Assembly: GCA_002632265.1 (NCBI GenBank)
Contig: NQOV01000001.1
Location: 65,579-129,578, forward strand
DNA length: 64,000 nucleotides
DNA from: Rhodospirillaceae bacterium MC!
Lineage (GTDB): Bacteria; Pseudomonadota; Alphaproteobacteria; MC1
Direction of reading: 5' to 3'
Notes under the pieces: model-generated
Databases searched by the model: none
What the model was told of the DNA's origin: nothing
The model's input: only the letters and a program-made list of their open reading frames with translations
Position numbers and translations under genes: made by a program
Shown here: positions 30,145-39,070 of the stretch, piece after piece
Layout: each line of letters begins with the position of its first letter
Position numbering within the stretch: the first letter of the stretch is position 1

Positions 30145-31161
30145 ATGAAATTTAATAAACGAAAGAGAGAGAATTACATGACTAACAATCTTGGTCTAGT
30201 GGCGGATATAGGTGGCACAAATGCACGCTTTGGTATATATCACAAGGACACAGGCGAAATCATAGAACAAAAAACATTAGCTACTAAAGATTATAAAAAT
30301 TTATCTGACGCTTTAGAAGAGTATAAATCGCTCATAGAGTGTCCTATGCCAAGGCATGGAGTGATTGATGTTGCTTGTCCTGTAATATCTGATGAGATAT
30401 CCTTTACTAATAATCATTGGAGCTTTAAGGTGTCGGCAATAAAAGAAGAGTTTAATTTCTTAAATTTTAATGTTATTAACGATTTTACCGCTTTGGCTTT
30501 GTCTATCCCCAAGTTAGATGATAATGAATTTAAAACCATAAAAACAGGCAAGCGTAATCTTAAAGGAGCTATAGGATTAATTGGGGCAGGGACTGGTTTG
30601 GGAGTTTCTGGTTTAATTCCCAATATGGTCGATAATAGTTGGATGCCACTTTCAGGCGAAGGCGGGCATGCTTCCTTTGTTCCATATTCTAACTTTGAAA
30701 TGGCTTTGGTGGATAGCACTAAAAAGATTTTAAAGTTAAATCATCTATCTGATGAGCGTTACATATCAGGATCAGGTTTGGTTAATCTTTATAATGCTAT
30801 TGTTGATGTAAATGGCTTTTCGAACATTCCCACATACGCCGAACCTAAAGATATAGTAGAACAGGCTTTAAATAATCAAGATAATATCTGCACTCAAGCC
30901 ATTATCCTAATGTTAAACTTTTTAGGACGTTCGGCAAGTAATTTAGCTTTAAGAATAGGGGCTTGGAGTGGGGTATATATCGGTGGTGGGGTTGTCCCTC
31001 GTGTTGAGCAATTCATAGCTCAAAGTGATTTCATCTCAAATTTCACACAAAAGGGACGCCAATCCGAATTATTAGATGATGTTCCAATCTACCTAATAAC
31101 TAACGGCTTAAAAGCTTTAGACGGTTGTTCTTCACTACTTGAAAAGTTTTTAGAAGACTAA
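30145..31161 (+). CDS. glk: Glucokinase (bacterial Glk family)
   Basis: VADIGGTNARFGIY, VINDFTALALSIP, GAGTGLGVSGLIP, LSGEGGHASFVP, GVYIGGGVVPR. A second in-frame start at 30178 (MTNNLGLVADIGG) may be used. Confidence 0.92.
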   Translation: MKFNKRKRENYMTNNLGLVADIGGTNARFGIYHKDTGEIIEQKTLATKDYKNLSDALEEYKSLIECPMPRHGVIDVACPVISDEISFTNNHWSFKVSAIKEEFNFLNFNVINDFTALALSIPKLDDNEFKTIKTGKRNLKGAIGLIGAGTGLGVSGLIPNMVDNSWMPLSGEGGHASFVPYSNFEMALVDSTKKILKLNHLSDERYISGSGLVNLYNAIVDVNGFSNIPTYAEPKDIVEQALNNQDNICTQAIILMLNFLGRSASNLALRIGAWSGVYIGGGVVPRVEQFIAQSDFISNFTQKGRQSELLDDVPIYLITNGLKALDGCSSLLEKFLED

Positions 31162-31209
31162 CCTTAATCATATTATATCATAACAACACAAACTAGGAGA
31201 GCTTATAAC

Positions 31210-31899
31210 ATGCTTAATTACATAGAAACAAAAGCCTTAGAAGAAGAAAAAAACATTATCTTTTTACTTCATGGATACGGCGATGACGCTCACGGCTTAG
31301 GATCGTTAATCCCATTCATAAATAAGGAATTATCTAACACAACCTTTATTTCCATTAATGCACCTTTTGAATGCGAGCAGGGAATGGGTAAGCAATGGTT
31401 TTCACTTGTTGGCTATGATCCAGAATCTTTAAAATCAACCCCAACCATAACAGAAGAATTTAAAGAGGTTTTTGTAAATGGTCTTAAACACGGGTCAGAA
31501 GAATTATACCAAACCATAAAAACAATATCAGCCGATAGGGGGATATCCTTTAATAAAATAGGTCTGCTAGGCTTTTCTCAAGGATGTATGGTGAGTTTAT
31601 ATTCAGCGGTTAATATGGATGAACAGTTGGGAGCAGTATGCGGATTTTCTGGATGTTTCGAACTTTTCGATGACGAATTCGACACATTCCAAGCCGTATC
31701 TAAACCGCCAATCTATGTATTTCATGGAGCAGAAGATAACGTTGTGCCTGTAGAAGCAGGTAAACGTGCACACCTTAATTTAAAATGCTCTGGAATAGAC
31801 GCACAACTACACATTGAAAAGGGTGTTCCCCACAGTATAGGCGGAGAAAGCTTAAGCCTAGCAGTGCAATTCTATCTAGATAACTTATATGAAACGTAA
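31210..31899 (+). CDS. Phospholipase/carboxylesterase (alpha/beta hydrolase)
   Basis: FLLHGYGDDAHGLGSLIPF, GLLGFSQGCMVSLY (GxSxG), VFHGAEDNVVPVEAG, GVPHSIGGE. Confidence 0.88.
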   Translation: MLNYIETKALEEEKNIIFLLHGYGDDAHGLGSLIPFINKELSNTTFISINAPFECEQGMGKQWFSLVGYDPESLKSTPTITEEFKEVFVNGLKHGSEELYQTIKTISADRGISFNKIGLLGFSQGCMVSLYSAVNMDEQLGAVCGFSGCFELFDDEFDTFQAVSKPPIYVFHGAEDNVVPVEAGKRAHLNLKCSGIDAQLHIEKGVPHSIGGESLSLAVQFYLDNLYET

Positions 31900-32064
31900 T
31901 AACTCTTTTTAGCTTGTTAGCTTGGAAATATATGGATAAAAAATGGGGTAAGTTTGTTAGCTAGCCTCATTTTTCGTATGCAATTTATAGTAGATAGGGG
32001 GTTTTAAAGAACAGTAGAGATCTTATATTGAGTAAGGTCTTGTTTTTATCTTGTATGTTTTTAG

Positions 32065-32091
32065 TTACAGGCCTAAACAATAGGCCTGTAA
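32065..32091. repeat. Palindrome TTACAGGCCTA-aacaa-TAGGCCTGTAA (copy 1)
   Basis: 11-bp perfect arms, intergenic. Confidence 0.85.
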
Positions 32092-32910
32092 TAGTAAATA
32101 GAACAGTAAACGAACATAGAAGTACTAAAAAATACAATAACTTGCCATATATGAGCGTATATGAAGCATATCACAGACAAAAGCTCTAATATTTAAAGGC
32201 ATAAGCAAGATCTCATCTTCATATGGGATAGAATGGGGAAATATACTGTGTAACACTTGTGTGTTTAGCTTGTGGATGAAGAGAAAGGGCGAGAGATTAA
32301 AATTGGTCATTTAAATCTAGGATATGGCATATCTTAAAGATTCAATGAAAAACATCATAATAAAATGTGAGAAAAAAACTAAAAAAAATCATTATGAGTA
32401 GAATGGAATTATTGTGCTTTTTTTATGATATTTTCAGGTATATTATACTGTGTTTTACAACATGCTAAATTCCAGAATTGGCTTATATTTGATTAATTAT
32501 CATTATATATAAACTTAAGCTGTAATAGTAAATATATATATTTTGTTATAGTAATGACGCATAATATATATTATGGTATTTAAATAGATATGAATAAAAA
32601 CATATAGATATATAATATATATAAATCTGTTTATGAGAATAATATATTATTAAGCGTCAATAGTATTATAAGATAATAGTATAAATATACGATTTGTAAT
32701 CTCGTATAGTTTAAGGCTTTGACTAGAGTTGTACTCTTATTTAACGTAGGATAATATCTTAAATAGGGTTATTAAAATGATCTTATTTAAGATGTACGAT
32801 TGGGTGGTCATTATGATGTAAATTAAAAAAATATAAAAAACTTCTTGCATTATTGTTCAAAATGTAGTAAAACAAATACAGAACATAAATTAATAAGGAT
32901 TCTAAATATT

Positions 32911-33537
32911 ATGCTAACAAAACAACAACGTAATTTATTACTTTTTATGGATAGTCATTTAAAAGCCAATGGCATAATCCCTTCTTATGAAGAAATGCAA
33001 ATGGCTGTAAATCTAAAATCTAAATCGGGCATTCACAGGCTTATTAAGGGATTAGAAGAGCGTGGTTTTATCCGTAAACTTCCCAATAAAGCCCGAGCAA
33101 TTGAAATACTCAAATTGCCAGAAAAAATCATTACCAAAAATGGGCAAGAACCCACAGTAAACTACCTGCCCTTATATGGTAAAATTGCCGCAGGTACGCC
33201 CATTGAGGCCTTAAAGGATGAAAGCAAATTTATTGAAGTTCCTGTTAATATGGTTGGTGCTGGCAATCATTATGCTTTAGAAATTGAAGGCGAATCAATG
33301 ATTGATGCGGGCATATTTAATGGCGATTATGTTATCATTAAACAAGAAGACATCGCTCGTGAAGGTGAAATCGTTGTCGCACTGGTGGACGGTAATGAGG
33401 CAACCCTTAAATATTGGCATAGAAAAGACGATAAAATCGCCTTAAAGCCTGCCAATAAGGATTATGAAGTTAGATACTTCAATGAAGAAGATGTCCAAAT
33501 ACAAGGTAAATTAGTGGGATTAATTAGAAGATATTAA
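32911..33537 (+). CDS. lexA: LexA repressor
   Basis: MLTKQQRNLLLFMDSHLKANGIIPSYEEM wHTH; AAG cleavage site (KIAAGTPIEA); GESMIDAGIFNGDYVII Ser; LVDGNEATLKYW Lys. Start set to ATG 32911. Confidence 0.96.
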   Translation: MLTKQQRNLLLFMDSHLKANGIIPSYEEMQMAVNLKSKSGIHRLIKGLEERGFIRKLPNKARAIEILKLPEKIITKNGQEPTVNYLPLYGKIAAGTPIEALKDESKFIEVPVNMVGAGNHYALEIEGESMIDAGIFNGDYVIIKQEDIAREGEIVVALVDGNEATLKYWHRKDDKIALKPANKDYEVRYFNEEDVQIQGKLVGLIRRY

Positions 33538-33588
33538 TAAGATGTTATAAGCTATTAATATCTTTAAGAAAAGCTTTAAGGAAAAATT

Positions 33589-34062
33589 ATGAGAATTGCA
33601 CTATTTGAACCTGATATCCCACAAAATACAGGAACTATGTTAAGATTGGCTACCTGCTTGGATGTGAGTGTAGATCTAATAGAGCCTATGGGATTCATTT
33701 TTAATGAAAATAGAATGCGTCGCTCTGGTATGGATTATATTGATCGAGTTGATTACAAAATCCATTCATCATGGGAGCAATATATTGTATTTGTTAATGA
33801 GCAAAAAAAACAAGGCTTAATTGATAATTTAGTCCTACTCTCAACTAAAGCCAGTGTCCCACATATTGATTATAGTTATAATAAAAATGATGTACTAATC
33901 TTAGGCAGAGAAAGCCAAGGCGTAACCGAACAAGTGGCCCAAGATTCCGATCATGCGGTACGAGTTAATTTAAAAAACAACGAACGCTCCTTAAATGTGG
34001 CCATAACCTGTGCTATGGTTCTCAATGAAGCCCTACGACAAACAGACGGTTTTGAAAAATAA
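33589..34062 (+). CDS. trmL: tRNA (cytidine(34)-2'-O)-methyltransferase TrmL
   Basis: LFEPDIPQNTGTMLRLATCL, LGRESQGVTEQV, NERSLNVAITCAMVLNEALRQ (SPOUT). Confidence 0.94.
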   Translation: MRIALFEPDIPQNTGTMLRLATCLDVSVDLIEPMGFIFNENRMRRSGMDYIDRVDYKIHSSWEQYIVFVNEQKKQGLIDNLVLLSTKASVPHIDYSYNKNDVLILGRESQGVTEQVAQDSDHAVRVNLKNNERSLNVAITCAMVLNEALRQTDGFEK

Positions 34063-34148
34063 AACTTAACGCTATTAAACCTAAACCGCCCCATGCAAAA
34101 TCCACCCTATCCCAAACAAACAGAACCAGTTTATATATTACTAGCTAT

Positions 34149-34187
34149 TTATCATTACAGGCCTAATATTTAGGCCTGTAATGATAA
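34149..34187. repeat. Long palindrome TTATCATTACAGGCCTAA-tat-TTAGGCCTGTAATGATAA (copy 2)
   Basis: 18-bp perfect arms, 3-nt loop; core identical to 32065-32091. Confidence 0.9.
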
Positions 34188-34314
34188 CTAAAGCCATAAG
34201 CAAAGACAAAAAAGAATATAAAAATATAGTGATGTTAAACATATCGCAATTCCACACTATAATCCTCTCCCACAAGTAAAAACACTCATTATATATCATT
34301 TCTATTATCTACAC

Positions 34315-34337
34315 TTACAGGCCTAAACTAGGCGTAA
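34315..34337. repeat. Degenerate palindrome TTACAGGCCTAAACTAGGCGTAA (copy 3)
   Basis: Same left arm; the right arm lacks CT. Confidence 0.7.
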
Positions 34338-34697
34338 TATAGGTATATACATACAGTATTAGTTTAGATGTATAATAATAAATTAATGACACATATACAA
34401 AAAGCCATTTTTATTTACAATGTTACAACAGTATGACACATAACCACTTATAAGCAAAAGATACTACACACTCCAATATATGAGAGATCAAACATGCTTT
34501 TTGTCATACTCTTGTATATGGTTTGTCTAATAAGATAAAAATAAGATATAAAGCGAGAGTTTTACTGTATTAATCCCCTATTCTTTTAGCATGAATTATG
34601 CAAAATAAAGAACAAAAAAAAGAGAGAGCGGTATTATTCCTGTCTCTCTTTTTCCCTTTTCCTTTTTTCTAGCCCTATTTTTTAGCAAATTAAGGGT

Positions 34698-34940
34698 TTA
34701 CATACCTAAAGCGGTTTTGTACATATCTATTAAGCTTTCTAGTTCATCACGTTCGGATTCGTCGAGTTTTCTTAGGGCGATGATTCTACGAATTACTTTA
34801 ACGTCGTAACCTACTGCCTTTGCTTCGGCGAATACGTCTTTTATATCTTCCGATAAGCTCTTTTTTTCTTCTTCTAGAGTTTCGATTCTATCAATTAATA
34901 GTTGTAAGCGTTCGCCTTCAACTTGTGGAACTATAGCCAT
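34698..34940 (-). CDS. gapR: DUF2312 / UPF0335 protein, GapR-type nucleoid-associated protein
   Basis: ERLQLLIDRIETLEEEKKSLSEDIKDVFAEAKAVGYDVKVIRRIIALRKLDE typical of the family. Confidence 0.88.
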   Translation of the reverse strand: MAIVPQVEGERLQLLIDRIETLEEEKKSLSEDIKDVFAEAKAVGYDVKVIRRIIALRKLDESERDELESLIDMYKTALGM

Positions 34941-35024
34941 TACAATATCTCCTTAGTTTTTGTATTGTATAATTTAGTTGTTGTACTAACTATACAATAC
35001 AAAAGTTAAGATTATCTAAAAATA

Positions 35025-35056
35025 AAAAAAGATGTATAAATTAATATACATCTTTT
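35025..35056 (-). terminator. Terminator hairpin 3' of the acetate-transporter-like gene
   Basis: AAAAAGATGTATA...TATACATCTTTTT inverted repeat. Confidence 0.7.
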
Positions 35057-35082
35057 TAAATAGTAAAGCTTATAATAAGATA

Positions 35083-35679
35083 TTATAAAGGTAAAATATT
35101 TTTACCTGTTTGCTCATTTAAGAATACGGCATAGCCTTCGTATACTGCAGACGCACCACAGAACATACCTTCCCAACCTGCAATCTTAGCGAATAAAGCA
35201 TTCCCTGTACCTTTTTCTATGGCAAGTAAAATGAACAATATTGTAAGAGTTACAAAAACGGTAATGCCTGATAAATGTGCTTTTTTAATGATCAATGTGA
35301 ATGCGAATAAAGATGTTATTATTGCCCAAATCACAAAATAAGCAGATAAAGCCCCACCTGTGATAGTTTCCGCAAATTCATTATGAACAAAGAAAATGCC
35401 CACTAAAGACCACCAAAATAAGCCATATGATGTAAAAGCCGTAGCTCCAAAAGTATTATGCTGTTTAGCACAGAAAAGACCTGCGATAAATTGAGCCATA
35501 CCACCGTAGAATATACCCATCATAAATACAGTATTACTAGCACTCATAAAACCAGCATTACAGATATTTAATAAAATTGTTGTTGTACCGAATCCAAACA
35601 ATCCTAATGTTGCTGGGTTAAATTGGGTAGTTTGTTGATCACTCATGCGAATCACTCCTAAAATTAATAAATTATACAT
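35083..35679 (-). CDS. satP: Acetate uptake transporter (GPR1/FUN34/YaaH family)
   Basis: FNPATLGLFGFGTTTILLNICNAGF, GIFYGGMAQFIAGLF, AFTSYGLFWWSL; six TM segments. Confidence 0.9.
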   Translation of the reverse strand: MYNLLILGVIRMSDQQTTQFNPATLGLFGFGTTTILLNICNAGFMSASNTVFMMGIFYGGMAQFIAGLFCAKQHNTFGATAFTSYGLFWWSLVGIFFVHNEFAETITGGALSAYFVIWAIITSLFAFTLIIKKAHLSGITVFVTLTILFILLAIEKGTGNALFAKIAGWEGMFCGASAVYEGYAVFLNEQTGKNILPL

Positions 35680-35720
35680 ATTTTCATTAAGTTAACAAAA
35701 ATAAATTATAAAATCAAGTA

Positions 35721-36920
35721 TTATTTTATTTTAGAAAAAATTGAGATCTTATTTAGCGTTGGAAAACGTGGGATCATAAAGCTTAAAACCAATGATCCTA
35801 AGGCGAAAATAGCTCCCGCATAAAACACCATTGAGCGATCAAACTGCCAAATAAATCCGAATATAATAGGTAAAAAGACCGCCATAATATGATTCAGAGT
35901 AAAAGTTAATGCCGAAGTTGATGCCATATGTTGTGGATTAGCAATCTTCTTGAAATAACTACTATTAGCATAAGACATAGCAAAGAATATATTATCAGCA
36001 ATATATAAAGCGATCCCTTGCCAACGTTGATTAGCATAAGCATAACCAATAAAGATACAGATCAAGACGCTATGTTCGATAATTAGCGATAACTTCTCGC
36101 CAATAATAGGAATGATCTTACCGATTTGTGGAGCAAGGAACATTGTTAATAGTTGGGTAACTAAGTACACGCCTATCATTTTATCAATATGAACATTAAA
36201 TGTAGCAACCAACAAGAACGGAGCGAATACTACAAATATTTGACGTCTTGCACCTGATAATATATTTAAACAATAGAACAACCAATACTTTTTATAAAGC
36301 TTTGGTTTTTTATCTTGAACGTGTGATATTTTATAGCGTTTAATGGCAAATAAAATGAATAGACCCACAAGAATGGTAACCCCACCCCCTAAAGTATATA
36401 ATGATCTGTAAAATAATACCGACATAACGCCATTATTTCCCGTAAAAATATAGCCAGATAATTCGATAATACCCAACACAACTAACGACATAATAGCCCC
36501 AATAGAGCCAGCTTTACCCATTACGATGGTTAATTCGTTTTTGTCGAGTAATTGATATGATAGAGATTGCCTCATTGTTTCACTATAGTGAAAGCCTAAA
36601 CTCATACCAAGGGTTATAATATATAAGCTCATGGGCGTATCAAATAGCCCCATAGAGATAATAAAGCCACCCATTACTATCACACAGATAGCTAAAAATA
36701 CTTGTTCTGAAAAGATCAATAAAAACACCAGTGCGGTAACTGCTAACAGCCCTGGTATTTCTCTGATACTTTGTAGAGTTCCAATATGATGACCTTGAAA
36801 ATGTGCAATATCTACTGTGTAGTTATTTAAGAGATATCGCCACAATCCAAAACCAAAAGCCATGCCAATCGTAAGTATATAAAAAAGATACCTAGGAGAT
36901 TCGTTTATTTTTTTTAACAT
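35721..36920 (-). CDS. MFS-type membrane transporter
   Basis: About 12 hydrophobic segments; family not resolved further. Confidence 0.7.
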   Translation of the reverse strand: MLKKINESPRYLFYILTIGMAFGFGLWRYLLNNYTVDIAHFQGHHIGTLQSIREIPGLLAVTALVFLLIFSEQVFLAICVIVMGGFIISMGLFDTPMSLYIITLGMSLGFHYSETMRQSLSYQLLDKNELTIVMGKAGSIGAIMSLVVLGIIELSGYIFTGNNGVMSVLFYRSLYTLGGGVTILVGLFILFAIKRYKISHVQDKKPKLYKKYWLFYCLNILSGARRQIFVVFAPFLLVATFNVHIDKMIGVYLVTQLLTMFLAPQIGKIIPIIGEKLSLIIEHSVLICIFIGYAYANQRWQGIALYIADNIFFAMSYANSSYFKKIANPQHMASTSALTFTLNHIMAVFLPIIFGFIWQFDRSMVFYAGAIFALGSLVLSFMIPRFPTLNKISIFSKIK

Positions 36921-37055
36921 TTAAATTTTATCCTTATAAAATAATTAAAAAATACCTTGTAATTAATGTACGATATAGTATATCATTGTATCATAGATAA
37001 GACAATAAAAAAGATTCACTTATATCAATTTTAACTTTAAAAAGAGGAAGAAATC

Positions 37056-37682
37056 ATGAATAATAATCGCCGTGGTATGATGTTAATTTTCTGTGCACCG
37101 TCAGGGACTGGTAAATCAACGATTACCCATGAAATCATCACTCAAGATCCTAATGTGAAATTTTCATTATCTGCCACCACACGCAAGCCAAGAGATGGCG
37201 AAGAGCATGGCGTACATTATCATTTTATGGATGATAAGGAATATGATGAAACTCTAGGAAATGGCGGATTTTTAGAACATGCGTCAGTTTTTAAGCATAA
37301 ATACGGCACATTAAAAGCTCCTGTAATGAAGTCTTTAGATGAAGGACATGATGTGATTTTCGATATCGATTGGCAAGGGGCAAGGCAGTTAAAAGAAACA
37401 GCTCCCAATGATTGTGTTTTAATATACATCTTACCGCCGTCATTAAAAGAGTTAAAAAGACGTTTAGTTTCTCGTAATAAAGATAATCTAGAAACAATTG
37501 AGCATAGAATGAATGAGGCTAAATCCGAAGTCTCACATTATGGCGAATTCGATTACATTGTGAAAAATGATAATTTACAAGATATAATGGGTCAAATAAA
37601 TTCTATTATTATTTGTGAACGCTTAAAGAAACACAGAAATTTAAAAGCTGTAGCACTTGCCGAAAGTATTTTGCAAGAATAA
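37056..37682 (+). CDS. gmk: Guanylate kinase
   Basis: IFCAPSGTGKSTIT, SATTRKPRDGEEHGVHYHFM, DIDWQGARQL. Confidence 0.97.
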   Translation: MNNNRRGMMLIFCAPSGTGKSTITHEIITQDPNVKFSLSATTRKPRDGEEHGVHYHFMDDKEYDETLGNGGFLEHASVFKHKYGTLKAPVMKSLDEGHDVIFDIDWQGARQLKETAPNDCVLIYILPPSLKELKRRLVSRNKDNLETIEHRMNEAKSEVSHYGEFDYIVKNDNLQDIMGQINSIIICERLKKHRNLKAVALAESILQE

Positions 37683-37683
37683 A

Positions 37684-37747
37684 AACTAACAGTAACACAA
37701 AAAGAGCATACTATTTAATTAATAGTATGCTCTTTTTTGTGTTAGTT
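37684..37747 (+). terminator. gmk terminator
   Basis: ACTAACAgtAACACAAAAAGAGCATACTATT / AATAGTATGCTCTTTTTTGTGTTAGTTTTT long inverted repeat with T tract. Confidence 0.85.
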
Positions 37748-37966
37748 TTTAAGAAATAAGTTAGTTTAAATTAGAATCATACATATAATGAATATGGAAT
37801 CACTTTATAAAGCCAATTAGATATATTTGAGTCATCTTATTTGGTTTAACTGTTATCTAATATGTTAAAATGCAAATATTAACAATATTATATAATGGAA
37901 GTTAAAATCAATAAGCACATAAATACATCTAATTATAATCATTAATTTTATATGTTATAATAAAAA

Positions 37967-38614
37967 TTATACAGTGCTAACTTTATCATCCTCAATTAAA
38001 GGAACAAATCTAGTATGTGCCAATTCTTCTGCTCTAAAACCAAAAGTAGTCTTATAAAGCTTAATTAGAATTTGGTGGTCATGTTGTTCGCCTATAGGAA
38101 GAATCATAATCCCGTTATCTTCATCAAGTTGATCAGCTAAATGCGGTGGAATTTCAGGACTCGCCGCTGCCACTAGAATCCTAGCGAAACGTGAATGCCT
38201 TCTCCAACCCTTTGAGCCATCACCATGCAAAGTGGTTATATTGTATAACTGCAAATACTTAAATAAAGTTTCTGCGGTATTTAACAATAGTTTATGACGT
38301 TCTACAGTATGAACTTTCTTTGCTAATTTAGATAATATAGCCGTTTGATATCCAGAACCCGTGCCAATTTCTAGCACATCGTGGTTATCTTTAACATCTA
38401 ACTGCTGTGTCATATAAGCCACCGTTGAGGGCTGGCTTATGGTCTGCGAACAGTGTAGCGGTAGAGCTATATCGTCCCAAGCTTGCTTTCTAAAAGCTTG
38501 AGGAACAAAAAATTCACGAGGAATTTCCCTAAATATATCAATAAGTTCTTCCGAACAACCTAGTGTGTTTTTGAATTGCGTCAATAAATTTTCTTTTTTA
38601 CTTAAGTCAATCAT
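37967..38614 (-). CDS. pcm: Protein-L-isoaspartate O-methyltransferase
   Basis: REFFVPQAFRKQAWDDIALPLHCSQTISQPSTVAYMTQQL, VLEIGTGSGYQTAILSKLAKKVHTVE. Confidence 0.93.
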   Translation of the reverse strand: MIDLSKKENLLTQFKNTLGCSEELIDIFREIPREFFVPQAFRKQAWDDIALPLHCSQTISQPSTVAYMTQQLDVKDNHDVLEIGTGSGYQTAILSKLAKKVHTVERHKLLLNTAETLFKYLQLYNITTLHGDGSKGWRRHSRFARILVAAASPEIPPHLADQLDEDNGIMILPIGEQHDHQILIKLYKTTFGFRAEELAHTRFVPLIEDDKVSTV

Positions 38615-38982
38615 TACTTTCTTACCTAAAAATCATTCTCCATAGTCAGTCTAACAAGGAAATAGTAAAAAAATGGTAAAATAATCCTATTTTCATGAGT
38701 AATTTTTAATGTTAAATTACACTTAATAAGAGCTTAATTTACTATTAAAAATTAGCTAAAAAATATATAACAAATAACTTAACAAGCTTATGAGAAAGCA
38801 AAATCTATTAAATATATGAATCTAGTATGAATCTAGTTTGTTTTCAATTCTCAAGAAAAAAGTAGCCATAAATTAAATTTAGAGATTCCCCTACTTTGAT
38901 AAAATTTTTTTGCCTTAGAACAAATTCTAAAAATTATAAATATATTTTGCCCCAATGATAGAATCATCATAATTATGAAGAT

Positions 38983-39025
38983 AAAAAAGAGAATCCTTAC
39001 AATAATTTATTGTAAGGATTCTTTT
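38983..39025 (-). terminator. valS terminator
   Basis: AAAAAGAGAATCCTTACAATAA / TTATTGTAAGGATTCTTTT. Confidence 0.75.
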
Positions 39026-39070
39026 GTATGAGTGAGATTAGTAGAGAAGATTCGAAGAAATATTATATTG

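Noticed and set aside
32260-32290. DnaA box / oriC in the long AT-rich gap
   Set aside because: Only a single mismatched box-like TGTGGATGA; insufficient without genome-wide skew or further boxes.
32840-32910. Alphaproteobacterial LexA box (GTTC-N7-GTTC / GAAC-N7-GAAC) in front of lexA
   Set aside because: GTTC at about 32857 and GAAC at about 32881 are present but not with N7 spacing; no convincing box.
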